A DNA stretch of 64,000 nt from Gammaproteobacteria bacterium. Lineage in GTDB: Bacteria > Pseudomonadota > Gammaproteobacteria > Steroidobacterales > GCA-2729495. Numbering within the stretch: the stretch's first letter is position 1; each line of letters begins with the position of its first letter. The notes beneath the pieces were generated by a model. It saw nothing but the letters and a program-made list of their open reading frames with translations, was not told the origin of the DNA and did no database searches. The DNA is taken from positions 23,999-87,998 of the forward strand of contig JAAERX010000156.1 in the NCBI GenBank assembly GCA_024229935.1, in the 5' to 3' direction. This document shows, piece after piece, positions 36,117 through 43,800 of this stretch. The position numbers and the translations under genes were made by a program.

Positions 36117-37226
36117 ATGTATATCAATTTCTGGTACCCCATTGCACTGTCTGATGAGGTAACAAATGAATCACCAGTAAAAGTTGAGATCATGGGCATG
36201 AACTTTGTTGCCTTTCGTGACACTAAAGCCAACGCTCATGTTATCAGCAATACATGCATTCATCGGGGCGGCGCACTGGGCAATGGCATGATCAAAGATG
36301 ATTGCATTGTCTGCCCATACCATGGCTGGGAATTTGCAGGTGATGGAAAATGCACAAATATACCGACCTTGCCACAGGATAAGAAAACTCCCGCCAGAGC
36401 CAAAGTGGATAGTTACCCAACTGAAGAGCGCTACGGAATTCTGTTTGCATTTCTGGGTGATTTACCTGCAGATGAGAGGCCACCCATATTTGATATATCT
36501 GAATACGGCCAGGAGGGCTGGCGCGCCAATAAAGTGGTTGTCTTTGAGGTTAATGCCTACTATCAGCGCTCTGTAGAAAATGGTCTTGATGGTGCTCATA
36601 ATGAGTTTGTACACCCACTACAGGGAGCACCCTCCATTATTGAAACACTACGCGTACGGCCATTGGAGGTAGATGATGTACCCCCCTGGGGCAGTGAATT
36701 TATGTACCCTGCCAGTGGCAGCACTTCAGCAGAAACCAAATTAATAGGTGCCGGTGAAGGTGAAACCTGGGCTGGTTCTGCACATCACGGTCCCAATACT
36801 TTGATAACCCGTATTATATTCAGTGAAACCAAAGCCTTTCGTCAGTACTTCTTTGAAGCCCCCATCAATGATGGTCGTACCCGTATTTTCTTTGTAAATA
36901 TGCGCTGCTTCATGATGGAGCCAGAAAATGATCAGCGCCTGATCGACGTTAATATGCGCATTGCTGATGAAGACATCAACATAATTGAAGCACTTGACCC
37001 TGTACGTACACCTTTTTCTACAGCAAAGGAATTGCTAACACCTGTTGATAAACCTATCTTCAGGTACCGGGACTACCTGAAAGAATGGGATAACAAAGGT
37101 TGGCGTATAGACTGGAAAAAACTGCAAGAATTAAAAGGTGATGTTGCCTTTACCATTGCATGCCCAACACGCCGCACAGAAAAGAACTGGATTCTTGACA
37201 TAGTTCCACTGGTTGCAGGAGAGTAA
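36117..37226 (+). CDS. Rieske non-haem iron oxygenase, alpha subunit
   Basis: A 369-aa ring-hydroxylating/demethylating oxygenase. It has the Rieske [2Fe-2S] motif CIHRGG...CPYHGWEF (C-x-H at about 47-49, C-x2-H at about 66-69) and the catalytic Fe motif NGLDGAHNEFVHP (about 155-167) with H-x4-H, followed by a C-terminal SRPBCC-type domain. The length fits single-component alpha-type oxygenases of the vanillate/dicamba demethylase or steroid class, which need a separate reductase; none is adjacent. Substrate unknown. No convincing ribosome site; the start is the first in-frame ATG and matches the N-terminus of related proteins (FWYPIA). Confidence 0.88.
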   Translation: MYINFWYPIALSDEVTNESPVKVEIMGMNFVAFRDTKANAHVISNTCIHRGGALGNGMIKDDCIVCPYHGWEFAGDGKCTNIPTLPQDKKTPARAKVDSYPTEERYGILFAFLGDLPADERPPIFDISEYGQEGWRANKVVVFEVNAYYQRSVENGLDGAHNEFVHPLQGAPSIIETLRVRPLEVDDVPPWGSEFMYPASGSTSAETKLIGAGEGETWAGSAHHGPNTLITRIIFSETKAFRQYFFEAPINDGRTRIFFVNMRCFMMEPENDQRLIDVNMRIADEDINIIEALDPVRTPFSTAKELLTPVDKPIFRYRDYLKEWDNKGWRIDWKKLQELKGDVAFTIACPTRRTEKNWILDIVPLVAGE

Positions 37227-37287
37227 CACGCAAGCCAGCTAAACCCCAGACACACCATCACTGCTTATAGCAGGCTGTAGCAGAGTC

Positions 37288-37307
37288 AACTTCCCGGAAG
37301 TTTTTTC
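37288..37307 (+). terminator. Candidate terminator after the Rieske oxygenase
   Basis: A short stem AACTTC-CCG-GAAGTT is followed by TTTTTC on the plus strand, about 60 bp after the oxygenase stop. The stem is only 6 bp, so it is moderate at best. Confidence 0.45.
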
Positions 37308-37415
37308 ACTTGCGTAGCCGTATGGCCTTTTCATAAAAATTAAACGCTATCGTGCTGAACGTTTCTTAGGCTTCAAATTTCAGAGTACAGCATTAGAAAA
37401 TATTACTGACAAGGA

Positions 37416-38267
37416 TTACCAGGGCATTACCTGACCATCAAAATTCAGAAAAACACCACTTTGCTCTATCGATAAACTATCAATTAATTGTCTCATGGCT
37501 TTTACTGAATCTGCAGGTGGCGTCAGCTTAATTATGCCGGCACGAATCAACTTGACTATTTGTGCATAATCTTCCGGCACTGGGTCATCAGGACCTATAT
37601 CCGCCAATCCTCGGGTATCAACCAGACCAGGATTAATAAGCCCAATAATAATTTCTTCAGAAGCCAGTTCCTGTGCCAGATTATGTGCCATAAAATGCAA
37701 CGCTGCTTTACTCGCACGGTAAGAATAAAAATCAGCAGGCGGCTTTAAATAACCATTAGAACCAGCAGCACTACCTAAAATAATAACCTTTCCTGGCCCC
37801 GCTTCACGCACATTATTAATGAATGCCTGAGTAACCCGTAGTGGCCCTAGTGCATTCACCTCATACTGCATTGCTGCCAGCTCAAAATCCTGATTGTTAA
37901 AAGCCTGATCACTCCGCGGCCCAAGTAGCGCCGCATTGTTAATCAACAAATCGATAGGTTGATCAACATAACGGGCAGCCAATGCGGCAACAGATCCAGC
38001 ATCAGTGACGTCGAGTTGCTCCACAACTACATTAGAATAGTCGTCCGCAATCAACTGCAACTCATCTGCTTTAGACGGACTACGGCAGGTCGCAATAACC
38101 CTCCAGTCTGCAGCAGCGTACTGATTTACAAACTCCAGGCCTATACCCCGATTTGAACCAGTAATTAATACGGTGCGCTGCGCATCACCGGCTGCGAATA
38201 TCGGAAAACAAATTGAGGTCAGTACCGTAAGAAGGATGACCTTGCTGGTTTTGGATAAAAGCATCAT
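37416..38267 (-). CDS. Short-chain dehydrogenase with N-terminal signal peptide (second paralogue)
   Basis: A 283-aa SDR with an N-terminal signal (SKTSKVILLTVLTSICFPIFAAG, too hydrophobic for a cytoplasmic start). The cofactor site TGSNRGIG lies around residues 37-44; NNAAL, the catalytic YRASK (about 195-199) and LINPGLVDTRG are present. It is a paralogue of the SDR at 29869-30705: the strings VLITGxNRGIGLEFV and QLDVTD recur in both. The promoter region is shared with the divergent MORN remnant. Substrate unknown. Confidence 0.85.
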   Translation of the reverse strand: MMLLSKTSKVILLTVLTSICFPIFAAGDAQRTVLITGSNRGIGLEFVNQYAAADWRVIATCRSPSKADELQLIADDYSNVVVEQLDVTDAGSVAALAARYVDQPIDLLINNAALLGPRSDQAFNNQDFELAAMQYEVNALGPLRVTQAFINNVREAGPGKVIILGSAAGSNGYLKPPADFYSYRASKAALHFMAHNLAQELASEEIIIGLINPGLVDTRGLADIGPDDPVPEDYAQIVKLIRAGIIKLTPPADSVKAMRQLIDSLSIEQSGVFLNFDGQVMPW

Positions 38268-38283
38268 TAATTTTTCCCTACAA

Positions 38284-38505
38284 ATGCGACTTAAACATTA
38301 TCTGATTACTGCCGTTATTTTATTCAGTACTGAACAGCCTTTTGCGCTGCCCGATTGTCCCACAGATCCCGAACAGTTTTTTACAAATTGCTTTGGCGCC
38401 TTTACCTACCCCAATGGCAACGTATATGTTGGCGGGTTCAGGAGCAGGATTAGCAGAGAGGTGCGTTGTTCCATTCCCACACCCCAGCGACGACCCCCTG
38501 GATGA
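38284..38505 (+). pseudogene. Secreted MORN-repeat protein, truncated at a junction with foreign DNA
   Basis: The start at 38284 (ATG) gives a signal peptide (MRLKHYLITAVILF...FA|LPDC), then a Cys-Pro region and one MORN-like repeat, GAFTYPNGNVYVGGF. This consensus normally continues with further G-x-Y-x-x-G repeats. Instead the frame leaves the consensus at about 38440, where GC-rich sequence begins, and ends in RSRISREVRCSIPTPQRRPPG with a TGA at 38505. The native gene should have been longer; its remainder is not in the window. It is read as a broken gene, not a functional short protein. Confidence 0.65.
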
Positions 38506-39483
38506 ACAATGGCGCACTCGAGTGCTCGAACGATCCCCCGCGGCTGTGTTGCTCAAGAGGAACTTCTTGACCTCGGTGGCAAACTTCTTCGGTTCCTGAA
38601 ACAGGAAGGCGTGGCCGGCGTCCGGGTAACGCTTCAAGCTACCGTTCGGGACGTGCGCGGCCATCTTCACCGCATTTTCGATGGGCACAATGAGATCTTC
38701 ATCGCCACCGGCAAAGAGCATTCGCGAACGAGTCGTACCGAGCGGACCCCAAACACCCGGTCCATCCTTCCAGGATTTCACGGCAACCTTCTGCCGATTG
38801 ACGGCTTGCTTCGTGACGGTTTCCTGGGGAATCAACAGCAGCCCCATCCCGTATAGGAGAGCAGCCTCCGTCTGGTCACGAGGAAACAACACCGAGGCAA
38901 TCTCTCGCTTTCGGGCAAAGCCGGTCGCCGACGAGTTCACCAGGGTCTCAAACGCCTCGCCTTGGGGCGGCACAAGCTGTGGCCCTCCTGGATTACCTGC
39001 TGCCACGACAATTGCATCCACCTCGCTGCTGTGCAACGCGCCGATCGCCGTGGCAATCTCTCCGCCCATCGACCAACCCAGAATGTTCGGGCGCTCGAGT
39101 CCGAGATTGTGTGCGAGTGCCACCGTACCCGCGGCCATCCCCTCGATGGTCAGCGGCGCGTTCGAGTGGTCGATCGATTCCCCGATGCCGGGATTATCGA
39201 AAATAACGACCTCGAATGAATCCTTGAGTTCCCCAAGAAGTTCGAAATCCCACTGAGCCATGGTCATGGTGATGCCGCAAATCAAGATCAGGGGCGGCCC
39301 GGATCCGAAGCGAAAATAAGCGTAGTCGACGTCCCCTACGCGGGCGTATTGCAGAGGGCCAGCTGTTTCCTCCCAGACGTACTCAGTCGCCGGCCCACGC
39401 CCGCTGCATCCAAGGATGCAAAAAGACGTCACCACCAGTGTTGAAAGTAAAATGGCTGTAACCGCTCGCACGTCAAACTTCAT
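38320..39483 (-). CDS. Alpha/beta hydrolase lipoprotein on a GC-rich segment, C-terminus chimeric
   Basis: The ATG at 39483 gives a lipoprotein signal with lipobox CILGC (Cys26). The domain has ILICGITMTMAQWDF (oxyanion region), nucleophile elbow LGWSMGGE (about 139-146), a GGDEDLIVPI acid loop (about 262) and the catalytic His in AGHAFLF, so all catalytic parts are present. The expected end is near FLLSN. The frame then runs 70 residues further; the last about 37 lie antisense to the MORN remnant beyond the junction at about 38440, so the native stop appears to have been lost. GC content is clearly higher than in the neighbours. The enzyme may be active despite the tail. Confidence 0.75.
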   Translation of the reverse strand: MKFDVRAVTAILLSTLVVTSFCILGCSGRGPATEYVWEETAGPLQYARVGDVDYAYFRFGSGPPLILICGITMTMAQWDFELLGELKDSFEVVIFDNPGIGESIDHSNAPLTIEGMAAGTVALAHNLGLERPNILGWSMGGEIATAIGALHSSEVDAIVVAAGNPGGPQLVPPQGEAFETLVNSSATGFARKREIASVLFPRDQTEAALLYGMGLLLIPQETVTKQAVNRQKVAVKSWKDGPGVWGPLGTTRSRMLFAGGDEDLIVPIENAVKMAAHVPNGSLKRYPDAGHAFLFQEPKKFATEVKKFLLSNTAAGDRSSTRVRHCSSRGSSLGCGNGTTHLSANPAPEPANIYVAIGVGKGAKAICKKLFGICGTIGQRKRLFSTE

Positions 39484-39806
39484 TTTTTTAGCCCAATAAT
39501 GCAAAAATCAAGGCACAGGGACTAAATAAGCTGCGCCTTTTGTCTTCCACCGCGACCGTTCTCGTGGTCTCATTCCGGTAGATTGCCGACCAGCGGCATG
39601 GCGATCTTTCCGAGAACTGCCGCCCCGGCCTCACTGACCTTATCACAGACCGTTAACATTCCCGCCTTAGCACCTTCTAAAACAGCGACTATAAAAACTT
39701 CCTGCGTAGGTGCGGGCAACTTGTTGTCGTCATTCTCAGGCACATAGACCCCTATACCTTCAGAAAAAGCAGGCGATGAAATGAACAACAGCACGGCAAT
39801 ACCCAA
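38440..39806. other. GC-rich segment, probably horizontally acquired (or assembly chimera)
   Basis: Base composition rises sharply at about 38440 inside the MORN gene and stays high to about 39700. It falls back to A/T-rich sequence before the tRNA-Met terminator. The segment holds the alpha/beta hydrolase and a small secreted-protein frame. I see no transposase, integrase, terminal inverted repeat or target-site duplication, nor a copy of the tRNA-Met 3' end at the left junction. The right end is blurred (39700-39830). Confidence 0.55.
39570..39806 (-). CDS. Small secreted protein, possibly N-terminally damaged
   Basis: A 78-aa frame with a signal-like start (GIAVLLFISSPAFSEG) and an acidic mature part containing VPENDDNKLPAPTQEVF and one Cys. 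The only in-frame start is TTG at 39806, with a TGA two codons upstream. An ATG 7 nt further upstream is in another frame, so the natural N-terminus may have been lost by a frameshift or at the segment boundary. The n-region lacks the usual Lys/Arg, which fits damage. I do not recognise a family. Confidence 0.4.
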   Translation of the reverse strand: MGIAVLLFISSPAFSEGIGVYVPENDDNKLPAPTQEVFIVAVLEGAKAGMLTVCDKVSEAGAAVLGKIAMPLVGNLPE

Positions 39807-39833
39807 GAATCATGATATCTATTTATTTCAGAT

Positions 39834-39861
39834 ATAAAAAAAGCTGTCACTGGACAGCTTT
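39834..39861 (-). terminator. Terminator of the tRNA-Met gene
   Basis: On the minus strand an 8-bp stem AAGCTGTC/GACAGCTT with a 4-nt loop is followed by TTTTTTTA, 12 nt after the tRNA 3' end. It is a strong intrinsic terminator. Confidence 0.88.
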
Positions 39862-39872
39862 GATTATTAATT

Positions 39873-39949
39873 TGGTAGTGATGGGTGGACTTGAACCACC
39901 GACCTCGGCATTATGAGTGCCGCGCTCTAACCAGCTGAGCTACATCACC
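39873..39949 (-). tRNA. tRNA-Met (CAT), elongator type
   Basis: 77 nt with encoded CCA. The acceptor stem GGTGATG pairs with CATCACT, allowing a G-U at the first pair. The D arm reads GCTCAGCTGGTTAGAGC, the anticodon loop CTCATAA, and the T loop GTTCAAGTC closes a GGTGG/CCACC-type stem. The paired first base and GTTAGAGC D arm exclude initiator tRNA. Overall it looks like elongator Met rather than lysidine-modified Ile2, but CAT alone does not settle this. It lies downstream of ychF, as in Pseudomonas. Confidence 0.92.
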
Positions 39950-39983
39950 AGAGTTTCCCTGACTCCCGGTCGGGAGCCGCGCG

Positions 39984-40012
39984 ATTTTCCGCATAGGGCC
40001 ACAGACTGTCAA
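39984..40012 (-). promoter_or_regulatory. Promoter of tRNA-Met with GC-rich discriminator
   Basis: Minus-strand TTGACA (40007-40012), a 17-nt spacer and GAAAAT (39984-39989), followed at once by CGCGCGGC. A GC-rich discriminator is the mark of stringently controlled stable-RNA promoters. A CTCCC-GGTC-GGGAG hairpin lies in the leader between it and the tRNA. Confidence 0.7.
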
Positions 40013-40087
40013 CCTGTATCTGCTATTCGCATCCAGCGGTATTATGCCGCATGTTGGCATTTGCAGGCAGATAGCCTGAGCACAGGC

Positions 40088-41179
40088 TTATACATTGAAG
40101 CGGAAATGCATGACATCTCCTTCCTGCACGATGTATTCCTTACCTTCCAGCCTCAGGCGCCCGGCCTCTTTGGCGCCCTGCTCACCCTGATACTGGATAA
40201 AATCGGCATAGCTAGTCACTTCAGCGCGGATAAAGCCCTTCTCGAAATCAGTGTGAATCACCCCTGCGGCCTGCGGCGCGGTAGCCCCCTTAGCAAAGGT
40301 CCAGGCCCGCACTTCCTTTTCCCCGGCAGTAAAATAGGTCTGTAGCCCCAGCAGCTCATAACCAGTCCTGATCACCCGATCGAGCCCCGGCTCTTCAAGC
40401 CCCAGATCATCCAGAAATGTCTGTTTATCTTCCTCGTCCAGTTCAGCAATCTCTGCTTCCATTGCCGCACAAACCACCACCACACCAGCGCCTTCCGCAT
40501 GTGCGAGTTTAGTCACCTTGTCGATGTACTCATTTCCGCCGATGCCGTCCTCATCAACATTGGCTATGTACATGACCGGTTTGGCGGTGAGCAAATGCAA
40601 CTCCTGCAATGAAAGTAATTCATCAGTAGACGCAGACAATGTTCTGGCCGGCTGCCCTCCATCAAGGTGATCTGAAAGACGCTGCAACAGGTTGCTCCAG
40701 GCTATCGCTGCCTTCTCACCTGTGTTGGCTGTACGTTTTGCGGTATCCAATCGCTTGGCGACCGTTTCCAGATCAGCAAGCATGAGTTCAGTATCGATCA
40801 CTTCTATATCACGCACCGGGTCAATCGCTGCTGACACATGCGTGATGTCATCATTTTCAAAACACCGAACTACATGTGCGATAGCATTGGTTTCACGGAT
40901 ATTGCCCAGAAATTTATTGCCGAGCCCCTCACCACGCGAGGCGCCTTCTACCAGTCCAGCTATATCTACAAATTCAACGGTTGCCGGCAAAGTTTTCTGC
41001 GGCTGGACTATGTCCGCCAATGCCGACAAGCGTGGGTCAGGCACAGTAACCACACCCACGTTCGGGTCTATGGTGCAAAAGGGATAGTTCTCTGCAGCAA
41101 TTCCAGCCGCAGTTAACGCATTAAACAGGGTGGACTTGCCTACATTAGGCAGCCCTACGATTCCGCATTGTATAGCCAT
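40088..41179 (-). CDS. ychF: Redox-regulated ATPase YchF (OLA1 family)
   Basis: 363 aa, the exact family length. It has G1 [14 protein letters not shown] (residues 8-21), G3 [10 protein letters not shown] (about 68-77) and the altered G4 NVDE (in YIANVDED) that gives ATP over GTP preference. The C-terminal TGS domain ends VMHFRFNV. It binds ribosomes and catalase-like targets in E. coli, and is normally next to pth; here about 8.5 kb of other genes intervene. The N-terminal [12 protein letters not shown] is standard. It is followed by tRNA-Met on the same strand. Confidence 0.97.
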   Translation of the reverse strand: MAIQCGIVGLPNVGKSTLFNALTAAGIAAENYPFCTIDPNVGVVTVPDPRLSALADIVQPQKTLPATVEFVDIAGLVEGASRGEGLGNKFLGNIRETNAIAHVVRCFENDDITHVSAAIDPVRDIEVIDTELMLADLETVAKRLDTAKRTANTGEKAAIAWSNLLQRLSDHLDGGQPARTLSASTDELLSLQELHLLTAKPVMYIANVDEDGIGGNEYIDKVTKLAHAEGAGVVVVCAAMEAEIAELDEEDKQTFLDDLGLEEPGLDRVIRTGYELLGLQTYFTAGEKEVRAWTFAKGATAPQAAGVIHTDFEKGFIRAEVTSYADFIQYQGEQGAKEAGRLRLEGKEYIVQEGDVMHFRFNV

Positions 41180-41245
41180 ATCAAAAAGGGCTGGTCACCA
41201 GCCGGGAATAATCCAGTAATAGAATAAGGGGGCGGGATTCTAGCT

Positions 41246-41268
41246 AAAAAAACGCCCGGGTACCGGGC
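41246..41268 (-). terminator. Terminator of the beta-barrel gene
   Basis: On the minus strand the palindrome GCCCGGTACCCGGGC is followed by G and seven U residues, starting right at the stop codon of the upstream gene. Confidence 0.8.
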
Positions 41269-42155
41269 TAATTGAACCGGCAGGATAATTCGGTCACATA
41301 GCTCCTGCCCCATGAGTACAACCCCGGAAGCCCGCCCTCGTCAAAGTAGAAAGAACGTTTAGCCCAGTACACATCGAGCTTCAGACAGTTTTGAAACTGC
41401 TTGAAATAGCCATTTCGTACCTGTCCCTCACGCACCGTGGGGTGCCCCCGGGTAGGATTGCTGAACGAGAAGCCGTTTATAAACCGGGCATTTACATATA
41501 CACCACCCCACTTCTCGTGTTCATACTCGAGGTCAACATAAAAACCGACAAAAGGATTGGACACATCTGAATAACCAGCTACTTCTGTCTCTGCCAAGGC
41601 CCAACCCAGTGAAGACTGTACCCCGACACGATAAGTATGCGGTGAATCAGGTTTAGCATGGAATTCCACCTGCCTGCCTGCCCGACCCAACGCAACTTCA
41701 AGGTAATAATCAACTTCCAGGGGTTTATCCTTAATAAATCGGGTGGCTCCAACCGCCAGATAATCTTTTTTGCTGGAACTGCTACTGGTGTTCTCTTCCC
41801 CCGAGACCCATAAAATAGACCAGGGGCTTAGCCCAAGATTTAAGGTTTCCAGCCCGGAGCCATCAAAGCTATACCTGATTTTACCTTCCATAAGCCCCCG
41901 GTAGACAGTTGGTACAGATGGCTTCTTACAGCAGCTACGACCCTCATCTACAGGTTCCCTCTCTTTATCCAGATAGTACTGCCCCTGCAGCAATACCCGC
42001 ATGCCCTCATATCTGTCTTCATCGGGCATCTTGGATTCATAGGATAAAGCCAATCCTGCAGACTTCTGCTCAAAATCCCATTCCTGAGACAACACAGGTA
42101 AAGCACAACTGCTTAGCAGCAAAAAAGCAACGATTTTACTTATGAATATACTCAC
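41268..42155 (-). CDS. Predicted outer-membrane beta-barrel protein, family not recognised
   Basis: The GTG at 42155 has GAGG with 5-nt spacing and opens a signal peptide (MSIFISKIVAFLLLSSCALPVLS|QEW), so it is preferred over an upstream ATG at 42188, which collides with the divergent gene. The 295-aa product has alternating amphipathic strands rich in Tyr, Trp and Phe (GMRVLLQGQYYL, DYYLEVALGRAG, VGFYVDLEYE) and ends with ELSCRFN, a terminal aromatic near the end as in barrels. A CCKK pair and a five-Ser run sit in loops. It is predicted to lie in the outer membrane; ligand unknown. Confidence 0.65.
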   Translation of the reverse strand: MSIFISKIVAFLLLSSCALPVLSQEWDFEQKSAGLALSYESKMPDEDRYEGMRVLLQGQYYLDKEREPVDEGRSCCKKPSVPTVYRGLMEGKIRYSFDGSGLETLNLGLSPWSILWVSGEENTSSSSSKKDYLAVGATRFIKDKPLEVDYYLEVALGRAGRQVEFHAKPDSPHTYRVGVQSSLGWALAETEVAGYSDVSNPFVGFYVDLEYEHEKWGGVYVNARFINGFSFSNPTRGHPTVREGQVRNGYFKQFQNCLKLDVYWAKRSFYFDEGGLPGLYSWGRSYVTELSCRFN

Positions 42156-42258
42156 TAAAGCCTCATCCGCTGTGTGAAGCGGTTGCATGGAAAATACCCG
42201 TATTCTGCCCTATATCCTTAGCATACGCTGTGCTGAAAAACCGAAGCGGGAGTTAAAA

Positions 42259-43275
42259 ATGTTTGAAACCACCATCGCAGGCAGCCTGCCCCGACCAGAC
42301 TGGCTAGCCGAACCGGAAACCCTGAAAGGCGGCTGGAAACTTTCCGGGGAGGAGTTGGAACAAGGCAAACGGCGTGCCTGTAAGGAATGGATCAGACATC
42401 AAGAAGATATCGGCATCAATATACTCACCGATGGTGAAGTCTTCCGTACTCATTTTGTACACAGCTTTCTGGAAAAAATTGAGGGTATTGATCAGGACAA
42501 AAAAACCCTCATGGGCATTCGGGATAATCGTTACAACCTGGAGGTCCCCACCGTTACCGGTCCGGTCTCGCGACCTGCACCGGTATTTCTGGATGACTTC
42601 AAGTACACCCGCAGCCTGACCGACAAACAACTAAAAATTACGCTGCCTGGCCCAATGACTATTTGTGACACTATTGCTGATGCACACTACGGTAGTCGAC
42701 CTGAGATGGCCATGGCTTTTGCCGAAATTCTTAACCAGGAGGCAAAGGACCTTGAAGCAGCCGGCGCTGATGTCGTGCAGTTTGACGAGCCTGCATTTAA
42801 TGTTTTTATGGATGATGTGTGTGAATGGGGTATAGATACCCTTAATCGGTCATTAGAAGGCCTGCAATGCACTAAGGCTGTACATATCTGTTATGGCTAT
42901 GGCATAGAAGAAAATAACCGCTGGAAAGAAACCCTGGGTAATGAATGGCGACAATACGATGCCATATTCCCATCCCTTAATAAGAGTCATGTCGATCAGG
43001 TATCACTTGAGTGCGCAAGTTCACACGTACCTCTATCTGTCATGCGACATCTCTCTGACAAGCAATTAATGGTGGGTTGTATTGCCGTTACTGCCGACCG
43101 GGTTGAAACACCAGAAGAAGTTGCAGCAACAATTAAAGAAGCGATGAACTATGTAGACCCTGAGCAAATACTGCCCTGCACTAACTGTGGCATGACTCCA
43201 ATCTCATATGACATTGCACTAGCCAAGCTGAAATCCCTTACGGCAGGTGCTGAGCTTGCCAGACAAGCCCTCTGA
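42259..43275 (+). CDS. Core-MetE-type methionine synthase (MetE C-terminal domain only)
   Basis: A 338-aa protein corresponding to the catalytic C-terminal barrel of cobalamin-independent methionine synthase, without the N-terminal half. All zinc ligands are present: His209 and Cys211 (VHICYGYG), Glu251 (VSLECASS) and Cys310 (CTNCGMTP); the QFDEPAF homocysteine-binding motif is at 174-180. The start at 42259 has GGGAG 6 nt upstream. Such core-MetE proteins use methyl donors other than the polyglutamyl folate of MetE, for example a methyl-corrinoid, or require a partner (MesX) in the MesD group. No DUF1852/MesX gene lies beside it. metH is also in the window. Confidence 0.88.
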   Translation: MFETTIAGSLPRPDWLAEPETLKGGWKLSGEELEQGKRRACKEWIRHQEDIGINILTDGEVFRTHFVHSFLEKIEGIDQDKKTLMGIRDNRYNLEVPTVTGPVSRPAPVFLDDFKYTRSLTDKQLKITLPGPMTICDTIADAHYGSRPEMAMAFAEILNQEAKDLEAAGADVVQFDEPAFNVFMDDVCEWGIDTLNRSLEGLQCTKAVHICYGYGIEENNRWKETLGNEWRQYDAIFPSLNKSHVDQVSLECASSHVPLSVMRHLSDKQLMVGCIAVTADRVETPEEVAATIKEAMNYVDPEQILPCTNCGMTPISYDIALAKLKSLTAGAELARQAL

Positions 43276-43357
43276 GGGAGCTCTCCCGGCCTGAAACAAT
43301 GACTTTTCAAGGCCACCACCAGCAGGTACTCTGTATTGAATACGGAGTTAAACACTA

Positions 43358-43777
43358 ATGAAAATTCATTCACTATTCCTGATCTTGCTTGGCACCTTCC
43401 TGCCGGCCTCTACAGTCCTTGCTCAAAACACCATGTTCCTGCGTGAGTCCCCCATCGCTCATCTGGATAAACAAGACCGGAAAATTTTACACCAGACTAT
43501 TAATGAAATACTCAACTCACCTGATGGCACTGTTATGGACTGGAGCAACCCAAAAACTGGCAGCAATGGTCGGGTAAAGGTTCTGGACACCCATAAAGAC
43601 CTTGGTACCGTTTGCCGAAATATTCGGGCCCGAAATGAGGCACGCGGGCGTAAAGCAGATGGAATATACCGCCTATGTAAAGCAAAAGATGGTAGTTGGA
43701 AATTTGCACCACCTGCAAGCGCTACAGATAAAGGTAGCAACACAGAAACTCATAAAACAGACCAAACTAAATCATGA
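43358..43777 (+). CDS. Secreted protein with 17-kDa surface-antigen (RT0821/Lpp0805)-type domain
   Basis: A 139-aa protein with a Sec signal ending STVLA|QN. The mature domain reads HQTINEILNSPDGTVMDWSN, ..NGRVKVLDTHKDLGTVCRNI, ..YRLCKAKDGSWKF. This is the layout of the C-terminal domain of 17-kDa surface antigens (two Cys for a disulfide, and W-N-P/G-x-V strands). It lacks the usual glycine-zipper region. The polar C-terminal tail looks disordered. It is located in the periplasm or at the outer-membrane face. It precedes the channel gene by 24 bp and may be co-transcribed. Confidence 0.72.
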   Translation: MKIHSLFLILLGTFLPASTVLAQNTMFLRESPIAHLDKQDRKILHQTINEILNSPDGTVMDWSNPKTGSNGRVKVLDTHKDLGTVCRNIRARNEARGRKADGIYRLCKAKDGSWKFAPPASATDKGSNTETHKTDQTKS

Positions 43778-43800
43778 GGAAAGGAATTACAGACTGAATT

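Noticed and set aside
38509..39256. Several overlapping plus-strand open frames in the GC-rich segment
   Set aside because: High GC removes stop codons in all frames. The minus-strand hydrolase has a lipoprotein signal and a full catalytic set, so the others are shadows.
39873..39949. tRNA-Met as an integration (att) site for the GC-rich segment
   Set aside because: The tRNA terminator is intact beside it, I found no repeat of the tRNA 3' end at the other junction, and there is no integrase.
42156..42258. SAM or cobalamin riboswitch before the core-MetE gene
   Set aside because: The gap is only 103 bp and shared with a divergent gene; no B12-box or SAM-motif sequence is visible.
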